Source of the DNA: Hepsetus odoe
Lineage: Eukaryota > Chordata > Actinopteri > Characiformes > Hepsetidae
Assembly (NCBI GenBank): GCA_017165825.1
Contig: CM029369.1
Coordinates: 5,875,433-5,939,432 of the forward strand
Length of the DNA: 64,000 nt
Direction: 5' to 3'
Both the position numbers and the translations under genes were made by a program. Under the pieces are notes generated by a model. The model was not told the origin of the DNA, did not search any database, and saw only the letters and a program-made list of their open reading frames with translations. Of the stretch, positions 12,301 to 27,100 are shown piece by piece (within the stretch, counting starts at the first letter, position 1; each line of letters begins with the position of its first letter).

Positions 12301-15300
12301 CAGAACTGCTCAGAACTTCTTCTAAGATGTTCATGTAGATGTCTTTGTACATGCTTTTGAGTAGAGCCCCTGCACCCTGGATAGGTCTAAAGGTAACAGA
12401 AAAATGGCCTGGTGTTAACTTTAAAGTCCAGACAGTTGATCAAAAACATGCAGATGAATATATGTCAGAACACCATAAAAAGTATAAATTATTACTTAAA
12501 ATATTATTTATTTTATTTTAAAGAGCATGAGATTAAATAATTCTGGTAATATCTGTGTAAAACAGACTGAAGCTAACATACCTCAGCAAAGCAGCCGGAT
12601 TCTTACTGGCTTCATGAAGAAGGGACTCAAGCAGTGGAATGAACGTCTCCCATGTAAACCCAGTCTGACAAACAGTGTGATTTGGAGCAACTGTGCCTGT
12701 TTGCAAGAATTTGCTTTTAGCTAAATGTACTTAGAAAACAAATCATCAGCAGAGACCGGTGACAGTAGGCAGTCATAAAGTTCTCTCATGAAATAATGAG
12801 GAAACATTTAATTTGACCCTCTGCTACAAAATATAGTAATGAACATGTCAAAGATGCTGTCATGACAGATTATAACCTCTAATGTAACAGAATCATGTTG
12901 ACATTATAGCATTTGTCAATATAGATTCTTTCAGAAACGTTTTATGCCATATTACAGTCACGTGTGACATGAACTTTCATGACAAATACTATAGTAGCTA
13001 TCATACAGTTCTGTCAATTTAATGGACGGTGCAAAAAACATCATAAGAAATCTGCCATGATTAGCGGTAGAATTGTAAATTGGTATCTTCCTATTTGGGA
13101 GCTTTATACAAAGGTTAATGTGTTCAAACATATAGTAAAAACATTCATTTGAATGTACTCCCTTGACACAAGATAATATATAGTCTCTTAGCATGTCACC
13201 AAATAACTAAAATAATAAGTCTTATATAAATGTATGTGTGGTCTGTACTCTAAAAACTTGTTACTCACAATTTGGTAATGCTGTAACATTTGGTTGGAAG
13301 GTCATGACCCAGTAAGCCATACTGAAGTATGGCTCCATGGATGGCCAAAGAGAGCTTTTTTGAAGAAGGGATCCCAATACATTAACGTTCTGCAGACCTC
13401 TAAATGGCAAAAGAAAGAAGAGTGCTCACTTACAGTAAAGTGTTTAAGAATTAGCAACACTGTTCTGTCAATTATTTGCCCTGCTTGTTATATAAAATGT
13501 CATAGTGCCGGTTGTAGTGTTAACTTCCACAACATTTTGCAACAGCAGAGACAAGCAAGCATTCTGACCTGGTTAGAAGAATCTCAGTCCAGTTGGTTGT
13601 GATGTAGTTTGGGACCCTTTCTGAAAAGTCCTCTTGTTCCAGCTCACCAAGGAGCATCTGCAGGGAGGCACTGTATTGCAACGAGGTGCTGTATAGGCTG
13701 TGCCATTCTTCCAGGATCATGGAGGGTGTGACGTTGTACACCAAAGTACCCTCAACTATACTGCTTAGCTCATTCATCTGTAAAAATTCATCAAAGGAAC
13801 AAAGCAAAAAGTAATATAGTTGGTCCAGGCAATAGCAACAGGTCTCAAAGGGAAATGTTTCTAGTTCAATTTGTAGCAATGTACAAATTCAGGCTGCACC
13901 TGTTGCATCAGAGGAGACAATGATGTCTTTAATACATCCTCTAAGTAAGAGCCATTTCCAGGACACATCAGTGAAGACCATAACTCAGGACCCATTGAGC
14001 TGTATGCTGACATCCAAGCCCACGGAGCAGACAAGCCAGGGCAATCCATGTCTCCCTCTAGAACCTTTTTTATTCCACCAAGGAAATTCAAAAGTGAATC
14101 ATTTTTCTGCAGAGAAGTGAAATACCATTTGTGAAATTGAACATTTGATGCATTTAGTTGGTGTACCTTGGTCACAGTCTGCACAGCGGAATCCATGAGA
14201 CGGCTGACCCAGGCATCCGCCAAAGTCTCGTTCTGCATGAGAGACCGGAACATCGCTTGGAGTTCCTGAGTATCTTGCAGCACTGATTGCATGTACTCTG
14301 CAAAGAGAATACAAACAAGTTCATTTGCATGTTCTAATCATATACATGGCAGATACAGCCTACGCTTATGTAAAATTAAATACCTATCTGAGTTTCCATA
14401 GCTGTCGTGGCAGTCTGCATGGAGGAATGAGCTCCCATCAAAAAAAGATTAATGTATTCCCAGCCAGGCAATGTATTTAGCATGTCTATCACAACATTCC
14501 CGACACTTAGGAATCTATAGAGGAACATGAAATTACAGTGAAGTAAAAGATGGTAGTGTTCCATTAGTACTATATAACAAAATCACACTGTTAATAATGG
14601 CCTACACATTATAGCCTCATGGCCTATGAGTGCATACATTTGCTCCTGCAGGTTCTGCGGCTGGCTATCGGTGTTGTTCTGGCTCCTGCTGCTGTTGGAG
14701 GATCCAGCTGGGGTAACATTACTCATCAAACTACCCAGCAGGTCTTTAACAAAGGAAAAGTCTTCAGTAGCACCAGACTGACTCCAGGCAAACAGCACCT
14801 ATTAATAAAATATGCAGTTTGATATCAATAGAACAGTAAATTTCAAATCTAAACTTCCAATTTTGCATAATCTCTAGTCTTTAAAGCAGCTCTCAACATT
14901 TATTAAAATAAATATTAAAATATATTAAAAAACATTGATTAACATTGATTAAATATATCAATATATTTAAAAATCACAGTCACGTTAGCATGTATGTGGC
15001 CTTTAGAATTTTTTTCCCCATTGTTATCTATGCTTCTGTCCACAAATAACCTTATTAAACCAAATGAAAGGTTTGTTACTTTTGAAGTAACCGAAATGCG
15101 GGGGTTTAAAAAAAGAGGAATAAAAAAATAAAATGTGTTTTATATGTCAGCAGCTATTCTTTTCAAATCTTGAAAAGAATTTCAAAACCAATTTAAGAAA
15201 GAGATAACATTTAAAAAAGAAAGTGAAAGCAGAGGTTTCTGTTTCACCCACCTTCTAAAAAAATTCTAATACACTCTTAAAAATAAAGATACTAGAAAAG

Positions 15301-17886
15301 GTTTTGCGCAACGACATAAGGAGGATACAGATCCGTGGAAGGATACAAGAGCATTTCTGTGGTTCTGTAAGAGCATTAGAGCAGCCTCTATCATTCTCAA
15401 ATGGAAGAGATTTGGAACCGCAAACAGTTTTCCTACATGTGGCAGACAACAAACTGAACAACTGGGAATGAAATGCCTCGGTCTGTCATGTAAACAAGAA
15501 ACCAATGATCACTATGAATGACATCCAGATCTCATTCATATGATCATATTCATATTCACATCATAACAAAAATCAGAGAACTTTAAAAAGGCCAAGCATC
15601 AACGCAGCACTTGAGCAATCAGGTCTTTATGGTTTTCATATAGAAGCATTTCCTCTTTAAAGGACACGTGACTGCCTACTGGAATTTTGTCAGATATCTC
15701 CCAGAACAGAAGAAGCAAAATCCTCTACTCTGGTGAAAAAAAGCTTATACTATTTGGCTTCAGTTCACAAAATTAAATGAGGAGGAAACCCGTTACTGAG
15801 CATCATCATCCCTACAGTCAAATATAGCGATGAGAGCATCATGTTGCTGGGGTGGTTTGGTTTGGACTGTGACTGTGAGACTAGTCGGGAAAGAGAGACC
15901 TCAAACTAAAGATTGTTCCTGAGAAAAAACATTCCAGAACATCCAGGATCTCAAGCTGAGATAAGTGTTAACATTTCAACACTACAATAAGCAGAAGCAC
16001 ACCACCAAGAAATCACAGTAGTAGGTTCAGTAAAGCTCTGCTAAAGTCCTGAAAATGGCTATACACCCTTGCTCTTCATTCAGCTCGGTTGATCTACGGT
16101 TCAAGAATAATGGGAGAAACTTCCAAACGAAATGTGCGCCAAGCCAGTAGGATTATTCACAAGAAGACTTAAGGCTGTAATTGCTGCCAATGAAGTTTTA
16201 ACGAAATACTAAGCGAATGCTTTGAATAGTAATCTAAATGAGGTGCTTCAAATGCTTTTTATTGTGATTATAATAATGATGAATTGAGTCTATGATGAAT
16301 TATGATGAATCTGAAACATAAAATGTGAGGAAAATATGAGGCGGGGAAAGCCATGAGTTTTCCACACACTTAGAGATCTTGTATAAAGAAGCTCTCTGGA
16401 GTCACAGCAGCTGCCTGTACCTGTCTCCAAAGTAACAGTAACGCTTGGTCTTTGTGTATCTGCTTGCGAGCTACCTAATGATACATGGGGCCATGGAGTA
16501 GCTAGTATGGTAGACTAAAACCACTGTCAAATAAAACATATGAAACATTCATATGTCTAATACATTCTTCCAAAAATGTTATGCTCACAAATTGAAATTT
16601 TACAAAGGGAAGACCATGAAAGTCTTTTTAATAAATAAAAATATATTCTCTGCAAGAATAAAACATTTCTAAGAATACATTTAAGTATTTTATCTGACAT
16701 CAGACAATAGCTTGATAAATCAGAATATACCTGTAGAGCAACCTTTTCTTTGCTAATCCATCCATATACCAAGTCAGTTTCAGTTCTGTTACAAAAGGGA
16801 ACGCCGACGCTTATTGAACAAAGAAAGCTATAGAAGGATTCACTGTTGAACAGCACAGTCGCCTGCAGAAGAGAAAAATGTGTCTGATTAAATATTCATT
16901 ATAACATCATTGCATATGTACTTGTATAAAGGACAATCTGGGAAAATGAAAGAGACATCAGAAAAAATGCTTTACTTTAGCTAAGTGGGTGGCTGATACT
17001 TTGATAAAAGTGTTTGTCATACCTTTTCCAGAGGGATCTGGAGATCTTGAATCAGGGTGGAAATCTCAGGGCTGATTACAGACTGGTTTAATGGTATCAG
17101 CACATCAGCAAGGGCAAAGGTTATATCTGCATGGGAAGGAAAAAAAGTACACGTGAGACACTAGTATGTGATCTACTTCTAGATTACACTAAATTAATGC
17201 AAATAAATTAGCTCTTCTTTTTGCTCTGCACTGTTTCCCTTGTGCATGGCAATGCAATGCCCCTGTTGGTGCTGCTTTCTTTCAGTATAGAGTAGTAGAG
17301 TACAGTAGAGTAATCTTTTATTATCCCACGAATGGGAAATTTGGGCGTTACAGGGCTCTAATAAAGGTGACAGAAAGAATATAGAAAGATAGATGTACAG
17401 AAAAATAAGAAAAATATAGAAAAATATAAAGAACGAGGAACATTTTCAGTAAATAATATGGGAATAAAGCCTTTGGTTAGTAAAAGTAATTGGGATATAG
17501 CAATAGAGGTTGTAACAGGGAGAGTTAGGCAGTGTTTGCTGCACATACTTCTGCCTTTCCAGGTACTGAGATAGTTGAGGACTTCAATGCCATCATCAAT
17601 GACTGGGTTCAGCATACCCCAAGAAATGTTAGCCTGTGGAAAGCTGCTCTGAATTGATGTCAGGGCCCTGTAGTAGAAAAACACATAAAAGTGTCCATGG
17701 CAAACATGTACAAATTAGTATAGCATTGCATAACATAGTATAGTATAGTATAGTATAGTATAGTATAGTATAGTATAGTATAGTATAGTATAGTATAGCA
17801 TAGTATAGCATAGCATACTATAGCACAGTATAGAATACCATAGTATTGTATAATGTTGCATAGTATAGTATGGTGTAGTATAGGAC

Positions 17887-17920
<34 letters not shown>

Positions 17921-17979
17921 ATGGATGGATGGACGGAGGGGTGGATGGATGGATGGATGGATGGATGGATGGATGGATG

Positions 17980-18041
<62 letters not shown>

Positions 18042-21000
18042 CCTATCTTCACTGATCATGTTCTTTCACTCACCCCTTCAGCTCCAGCATTCTCTCAGAT
18101 ATAGACATGATCACTGTCTGCTCTGTGTCCTTCAGAAAAAGGTCTGGTAGACCCAGTAAGAAGTCCCACACTGGGGTCTGCTCCTGAAGGCCACCCATTT
18201 CAGTCACTGCCATCTCAAGTGCCTCAATAGCACGCGCCGGGTCTTGGAATACTAACTGTGCCACTAGCTGCCAGCATTCACCCCCACACACATATACACA
18301 CATGATAAGGTACGCACAAAAAGAAAACAAGCAAACCTTTAGCAATCTGATGTAAAGAAACTTTCCATGACTTCACTCTAGTGGTATGCAACCTTTCCCA
18401 TATGTTTTCTTTTCACTTATAAAAGCAGCAAGCATTCACTCTATGCATCGGTTCTTCGTCTTTTGTGAAGTGGACATGTTTGTGTTGTATTGAGGGTGTG
18501 TTTGTCACAAAGAAAGACATAAAATACGGCAAAGGATCGTCTATCATTGAAATAAGTAGAGAAGTGGCAGTAGCGTTCATAGGGAGTGAGACATTTTTCA
18601 TGTTTTTCACAGTTGTATGCAAAAGTACATTTTTCTGATTAAAATAGACACATTCGTTACATAGTTTAATGCATTATTAATGTTTGTTTGCTTTGTTTAG
18701 TTAACAGAGGAAAAATATAAAATGTGCCCAGTACAAAATCACAATCACAGAAAGATTTCAAATGAACTGACCAAAAAAAATTAAATTAATTAAATTAACT
18801 GAAAATACCAGATTTTAGACTTTGGGCTCAAGTTATGTATTAATAATAAAATTCACTAAAACAGGACTAATCAGAGTGACACTGATAGCAACAGTGTGTT
18901 GCTAATTATATTATGACTTTGGGTGCAAGGAGAAAAGGTCAACAAAGTGTAATGTGTAATGAAAGTGAAACGACAAAAAGTATATTAAGACATTTCTGAA
19001 ATTGATCTGCTTTATTTATTGTATCTTCAATAGGACACATGTTTAGCTGGTCTATTGACTTCTTGGTGATGAAAAATGAAAATAATTTAGATTCTGCTAA
19101 TCTAACGTATATTGCAATTATATTGCATCTACATGTATCATTAAATTAAATTAAATTTTAAAAAAATTTCGGAAATACACAATAAAACAACAGTACTGTT
19201 ACAAATTGCAAATATAACTTAACATTTATTTTATAGTTTTTTTTTTACAGAATTTCTAATATTCTCTGATATATTATTTCTGTCTTAAAGTCTTAAAGTG
19301 ATCTCAAAGTGCTGACTTAAAAACTGGAATATTGAGAATAAAACTACTGGATTTGTGAGTGTGTAGTCGGAGAGGTTGTGAGCTCACCTGATTGAGTGCT
19401 GAGAGAGATACTTCCAGCACTGTGTCATTGGACTGGCAAAACCTGCGCAGTACAGAGGTCAGCTGGTCTGAGATGGAGAAGTTTAGAACAGAGTTGGAGA
19501 AGCCGCAGAAGGAGTTCTTCAGGGTTTGCGCTGACCCCAGGATGGCATTCAGCGTTTCCTAGTGGAACCAAATGATATAAATTGAGGAGACTATCATGAA
19601 AGAAGGACTATTCAAATGATCAAAAAAGTGGGCTGTGAAAAATGTCCCCAGCATTGTTGTGGGCTATGCATCATCACATACCCTCACACAGGACTGTCTT
19701 AATGTGTTTGAACAGATGACAACCACTGCCAAAAAGTGATGTAGTAGAACAGACTGGGAAGTTGTTACAGATGACAGATGACAGCAATTACTTGTATCAT
19801 CATGTGTTTAGTGACTAACCTGGTCGGCCTGTGTGGTGTTGTTGATGACATTCAAGATGGAGTTGGTTATGTTTGATTTGCTGGAATCTACAAAACCAAA
19901 AAGATATACTGTGTACACCATACTGCTTTTATATACTTCACTGTATATTATCTAAAGAACATATAATACAAAAATACAAATGAGGCAGCTTTTTAAAGAT
20001 GACCTTTACATTTTCACATCTGAAAGGTCTACCTCCCTGCCTTTTCAAACACATCTTTGTGTGGGATAAGAATGTCTTGGTCACGGTACATGGCCAACAA
20101 ACCTGATTGATAATGAGCTGAATCAGGTGTGCTGGAATGGGGTGGAGCCGTGGGGGGACAGACAAAAAATGTGTAAGGCAAATACATACTGAGCACTGCG
20201 TCCCACAGCTCCAGGGCCTGGGACTGGTTGATTGTGTCTCTCTTCAGTATGGCATGAACCAGACCTCCCTTCTGTAAATGGGCCAAGGGTGGTAAGTCAT
20301 CATGCAGCATTGATGAGCTAAAAGAGAGGAGGGGAGTATTACGTTGATATAACATATTTAAAATGTGTTAAGAGATTGTGGTAGAAAGAAAAATGTAAAG
20401 TAACAGTTCGCCTCAAATCAGCTCCCCCGATCTTTAATAATGAGTTGGCAACAAAGGTCTTCCCTTCCCCCAGACTTGCTATTAAACTGTCCAAAAAAAG
20501 AGCATTAATGAGAATATCAGTCATCTTTCTGTGGAAGCCACCAAGGTATGTTACCTGGAATAACAGCAGAGTCTGATGATCTTCATTGGTTTAATTCTAA
20601 AGACTTCAGGGTCTGTGATGCTAAAGCACATGAGAAAGCTAAAGTGGTGTCGGGTGATGTCGGGAAAGGACCATGAGAAATGGCGCAACAGTAGCAAATA
20701 GGAAGAGAAAATGCAGAAAGGCTGAGTGTGAATAGAGAAAAGCTAAGGTTCACATTGATTATGGCATCAAAAAGAGTCTCTGATGATCTCATTTCTCTAA
20801 TATCATAATGGAAGCCTTTACAACACACTTTTGACCACTATGGATAGGTTAACAAATCCCCCTACACATTTATCTTATCAGCTTAATAGTGTAATAGGCT
20901 TATGACTATTTTTTTTTCCATCACAAATTTGAAAATATTTCACCGTGTATAAGCTCCATCCAATTAATCCGTGAAATAAGATTTGGATCTCGTTAAAGTC

Positions 21001-24000
21001 AATTAGATCTTCATGCAAGTCCAGATTTCCTGCTTCCAACACATCAACTTTAAGAACTGACTGCCTTTTGTATCCAGCCCCTTTACAGGTTTCATTGAAA
21101 TGAGTTAATCAGTGTTTCTGGTTGTTTTTGTTTGCCTTGATTCTAGATCTAAAGTTTCTGTCTTGTTCATAGATGTCTTCAAAGTCCTGGAAAGATGAAA
21201 TCAACACAGAGTCCCCTCAGCTTTTTATTATGGAAACGAATCCACGAAACCCAAATGTGACACCTGCTAGTTAGGGACTAAGACCCAGGATTGGAAGGTT
21301 GTGGGCTTGAACCCCTGACCAATTGGTTGCCCTGAGTTACCTACTAAGCAAGGTACCGTCCCCATCACTGCTCCCCGGGTGCTGGATATGCCAAGAATTA
21401 TTTCTTGGAATTTTAGAGCTATCTATCCTCTGTCCTGTCTTATTTCCTTTCATGCAATGCTCCAAGGCTGTTGCTGTAGACTGTGGTCTTGTATTGCCTT
21501 TGTTCAGTTTTGCTTATACTCTTGTTACTCCCATGAAAAGCAATTACCATCAGCTTTGCCAATTATAATTTTTTTTGTCATTTTATTGTTTAGCCTATCC
21601 CTCCCTCCCCTCCTTTACTTTCAGGCCCAGTGTTAGTGTGTCTATCGTTGGCCTTTATCCTCCTGAGAGGTCACAGGATAGCAAACCATTCCCAGCAGCT
21701 GTGAGAGACAATGATACCTAAAGTTAACCTGAGTTTCATGTTTTCTTTTTCAAATTAAAATTTTCAAATCTCAAGTTTCAACGATCATGTTTCCCATTCT
21801 AAAATCTCTCAACATGAGCCTTGAATATTATATGTATGTGCACATACAGTACTGTGCAAAAGTTTTAGGCAGGTGTGAAAAAGTGCTGTAAACAATGAAT
21901 GCTTTCAGAAATATAAATAATGATTGTTTATTTTCATCAATTTACAAAATGCAAAGTGAGCGAACAAAAGAAAAATCTCAATCAAATCAATATTTGGTGT
22001 TACGACCTTTTGCCTTCAAATCAGCATCAGTTCTTCTAGGTACACTTGCACAAAGTCAAGGATTTTGTAGGATTTTTTTTGTAGAGTGTACCTAGTAGAA
22101 TATATGTTGTTTTGAAGGCAAAGGGTGGTCACACCAAATATTAATTTGATTTAGATTCTCTTTTGTTTAGATTCACTGCATTTTGTTGATTGATGAAAAT
22201 AAATGATGAACACTTCCCTTTCTGAAAGCGTTCTTCGTTTACTGCATTTTTTCCACACCTGCCTAAAACTTTTGCACAGTACTGTATTTATATTTCACAT
22301 TTACATTTTCACTCACTGCATGTCAAAAAAGCTGGTAAAGAGAAAGAAAGTTTAAAAAAGGTAATCTGGTAAGATAACTACAAAAGAACAACTATTTATT
22401 TTTTAGCACCATGACAGCAAATTCCACTTCTAGCATGTATGTGTTCCCTCACGCCCAGTAGCAAAGGTTAATCTAGGACAAGACACATATCCATCTAAGT
22501 TCTGAATGAGGAATTAGGGTGTGTTGCCTCATCTTTTATGACCAAAGCCTATAAGAATTCATGGAGATCAACATCAATAATCTCACTGTCAGGTCGTAGG
22601 CGTTTGACTGATTGAAGTAAAAGGTCACATCAAAAGTGAGCAGTGTTTCAGATAACATCAGAACAACAAAGCTTCCTTCTTTCGGTAGATGATTTGAAAT
22701 TGAAACTTGAAAATCTGGGGGCCATGCTAAATCTGATGCTAAATGCTAAAGCTGAGAAGCAGCAGGTAAGGTTACAGAGGAAGGTTAGAAAAAAGGTAAA
22801 GAGGAGTTGTCTACTAATTGATGAAAGTGATTGATCATCTTAGACAAATATGGATGAGAGACAGAAGAGGTCAGCGCAAAAGAGAAAGAGAGAGACGTAA
22901 GATGACAGCAGTCAGGTTAGACTGTACCTTTGCGTGTCCGTGTCTCTGCGATGCCGGTGGCTCCTGCGTGAGGTGTATGACCGGGAGCCCATGTCTGAAA
23001 GGTAGGACATGCTGGAGCAGGAGCTGTCCGTGTTACACATGAGCGTCTGCAGGAAGGGGAAGAAGCCTGCACTCGGGAGGTTCCTTGGGGCCACATAGCC
23101 TGGAAAAAGAGAAAAGTGTTTCTGAATTAAAATCACTTTTAGTCTAAGATGCGCATAAGTTACATTAGTGAAGTGACACAGCACAGCACACAATGAACCA
23201 CAACAAAATGCAGCCAGCCTCTGATTTTCACCCATACACATTGTGCATCACACCGGGGAGCAGTGACAGGGACAGTACCTTGCTCAGGGGTACCTCAGGG
23301 CAACTTACTGGTCTGGGATGTGAACCCATGACCTTGCAATCCTTGGGCCTAGTCCCAAAACACTAGGACACCGCTGCACTAGGGCTGCAAATGATTTGGT
23401 AATCATATGTTAATAATAGATTTAACTTTATTTATACATTAAATGGGGGGGCAGCGGTGGCCTAGTGACAAGTGAAAGTGACTATTGTCATTGTGAGAAC
23501 ACAAAGCACAGCATAGCACACAGTGAACCACAATGAAATTGGACATTTAACCCATGCACACAAACACACACCGTGCAGCAGGGCGCAACTATGAAAGCGC
23601 CCGGGGAGCGGTGATGGGGACGGTACCTTGCTCAACGGTACCTCAGGGCAACTTTCTGGTAAGGGTGAAGGAATTGAACCAACAATCTTCCAATCTGGGG
23701 GCATTATATTATAAGCATTATTTTGGATAAACGACCTGTGATGGGTGTATTTGCGCGTCACCCTATGAGCCGAGATAGGCTCCAGCACCCACACATCCCT
23801 GGTCAAAATCAGTGCTTCAGATAAAGGACAGCTGAATCATATAACTAAATAACTGATTTCATTACATCACTTATCAGAACCTCTAAACTGAGACTGATGA
23901 TCATGCTGATTAAAAAAGCTTAATGTAAAAAAAAATTAGGACATCACCCTTCACTGTGATCCTGAGCAGAGTTCAAAAAGCCATTCAACAAATAAGGAAG

Positions 24001-24134
24001 CATCTTTGCACTTTACAAGAATTCTGTCTAGGTAGACATACATACCTCGTGCTTGATGTTGTGTGCAGTAAACATACTAAACAACTGGGAAGTACAGTTT
24101 CAGGTTCTAAAGTTCATCTGGCTTTTTGGTTTCG

Positions 24135-24166
<32 letters not shown>

Positions 24167-27100
24167 GGCGCTACAACGTGCTAGGGTTGCTTTTCCCATT
24201 CCCCTGATTTTAACTTTTTTTTTTTTTTTTGTGGAGAATCTTTATTCCGAATGCTGTGTCCAAGACTAGGCTTGATCCCATAATCAACAATCAACATCCT
24301 CACATCTTAAATTTAAAATAAATAGTTTGCTTCCCAGTACAGAGCCGTAAATAACTGCTTTATGTGTTCATTCAAGGAAATCTTATTATGTAAACCACGA
24401 TTAAGAAACGACGACATGCTACTGACTACATGCTGTGATCAAAAATATTCAAAAGGGCTCAAAGCATGGAAATTAGCAACAACAGTGTTTTCATTTCTTT
24501 GTTTTGAGCAGCCTCCACCAGTTTTGCCACAGCCCTACCACAGGTGTTTTAAGGAATGTTTCCATCCTGACTGCTTTTTGAATGAGAAAGCCAACCAGAA
24601 TAAAGCTCCTTCACATACACCAGTAAGACAAGCAGCTTGCTGAAGTGAAGGGGGAAAAAGAGGATGAACGTGATTTTGTCACAAGGAATTATGGTTGATT
24701 TACCTTCATAAAACTATAGAAACTTACATTTTAGTGTGACCCTCTCAGTAAAATACTTTTTCACCACTTCTAAATCAGTTGCAAACAATACACACCTGAG
24801 CAAAATCAAATGTATTCATAACTGCCTGTAAATATCACTATTTGCACTGGGCAACATTTACAAAATAAAATCTATTAAAAAGTTAAAAAACACAAGAAAA
24901 CTGAGTTGTTTAAGTGAAAGTGACTATGATTGTCATTGTGAAATGCAGCAGAGCAAAATTAAACCTCTGCGTTTCACCCATATACAGCAGGGGCAGCTAT
25001 TGAAAGTGCCCAGGGAGCAGTGATGGGGATGGTACCTTTGCTCAAGGGTACCTCAGGGCAACTTTCTGGAGAAGAAATTGAACCAATAATCTTCCGATCT
25101 GGGGGCCAACTCCCTAACCACTAGGCCACCACTGCCCAATTTTATAAGTATTATTTTGGATAAATGACCTGTGATTTGCGTGTCACCCTATGAGCCGAGA
25201 TAGGCTCCAGCACCCACACATGCCTGGTCAAAATCAATGCTTCAGATAAAGGACAGCTGAATCATAAATAACTGATTTCATTACATCACTTATCAGAACC
25301 TCTAAACTGAGACTGATGATCATGCTGATTAAAAAAGCTTAATGTAAAAAAAAATTAGGACATCACCCTTCACTGGGATCCTGAGCAGAGTTCAAAAAGC
25401 CATTCAACAAATAAGGAAGCATCTTTGCACTTTTCAAGAATTCTGTCTAGGTAGACATACATACCTCGTGCTTGATGTTGTGTGCAGTAAACATACTAAA
25501 CAATGGGGAAGTACAGTTTCAGGTTCTAAAGATTATCTGGCTTTTTGGTTTTAATGAATTAATAATTTATTTAAACGCGACAACGTGCTAGGGTTGGTTT
25601 TCCCATTCCCCTGATTTTAAAGTGTATTTTTTTGTGGAGAATCTTTATTCTGAATGCTGTGTCCAAGACTAGGCTTGATCCCTTAATCGACAGTCAACAT
25701 CCTCACATTTTAAATTGCATAATTTACTTTATGCAAGAATTGTTTAATTGGTGGATTTACTTATTCATAGAAACCCCATGTTTGTTTGTTTTTTGAGACC
25801 ATTTGCTTTCCAAAAAAGTGTACTAATACTTTAAATGAGCAAGCCAGTCAGAGTAAAGCTCACAAACATACCATTTAAAAAAGCACCTTGCTAAAGTGAA
25901 AGGAGTAGAAGGCTGGAAAATGCTTTTAGAACAAGGAATTATGATGTAATATAACAAATACTTTGAAGAGTGTACTGTGCAATTTAATAAAATCATAAAT
26001 TTAAAACATTCAGAAAAGCACAAATTCATTAAAAGGTTACGCTCATGAATTCATGTAATGAAGGCACATGTGACAGAGAAAGTGAAAGTGACTATTCTTG
26101 TTATTGTGAGAACACGGCACAGCACACCACAACAAAATTGGACCTTTGCAAACCGTGCAGCAGGGGGCAGCTACGAAAGCACCTCGGGAGCAGTGACGGA
26201 GACGGTACCTTCCTCAAGGGCACCTCAGGGCAACCTACTGGTAAGGGGTTTGAACCTACAATCTTCTGATCCAGGCCAATTCACTAACCACTAGGCCACC
26301 GCTGCCCAAGGGCCACAAAATGAAAGAAAAATGTAGACGTCGTTTAAAAAATCAATAGCAGGCATTTTATCAAATGAAAATACACAAAATGTAAAAACTG
26401 TGCTCCTAAATCAGTCACAAAGAAAAGAAATACACACCTGGCTGAATTTGTCTATGTTGTTCATTCATTTTGAAAACACAAGGAATACCCTTCCACAAAG
26501 TTAACACAGATAAGAATAATTATTGAATAAATGCCCTGTGATGAAATGTTGACCTGTCACCCTGTGAGCACTGGGATAAGCTCTGGCATCCCCTCAACCC
26601 TGCTCTAAATCAGTGATTCAGATCAAGGGTGAAGATTATTGAATGTATAGCTTCATGACATACATTATCAAAACCTCTAAATGTGGTTTTAACAACAAAT
26701 TAAGAGTATAAAAGTGAAAGGGACTATTCTTGTCATTGTGAAACACGGCACAGCACACGGTGAACCACAACAAAATTTAACCTCTGCATTTTACCCACAC
26801 ACACATGTACAGCAAGGGGAAGCTATTGAAAGTGTCCAGGGAGCAGTGATGGGGACAGTACCTTGCTCAAGGGTACCTCAAGGCAACCTACTGTGTGGGA
26901 TTTGAACCCCTGACCTTCTGATCCTAAGAGTGTCACTTAAATCCATGAGTGTCACAAAGGGTGTCACTTAGACCCATATGACAGAGTAGATGTAACCACA
27001 CTTGGGAAAAAAAAGCTTTATCTTAAAATTATCTTTTACATGAACAGAATGGAAGGCACAAACTGTTCTGATAATCTGTTGCTGACAGCTGAACATGTAA

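Larger units (their letters stand above)
20487..22927. other. abca12 intron (between exons 3 and 4)
   Basis: It contains a partial SINE (21264-21382) and a mariner MITE (21847-22284). I recognise nothing else; the plus-strand frames at 21323-21636 run through the SINE and are not a gene. Confidence 0.65.

Noticed and set aside
1177..12386. Two separate single-exon genes instead of abca12 exons
   Set aside because: Neither giant frame has a good ATG start; both have acceptors and donors whose phases fit the flanking exons.
14167..14514. Exons 13, 14 and 17 of abca12, each 131 nt, as duplicated exons
   Set aside because: Their phases and protein sequences do not match; equal length appears to be chance.
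20190..20486. Exons 4 and 5 of abca12, each 82 nt, as a duplicated pair
   Set aside because: No similarity between the two peptides.
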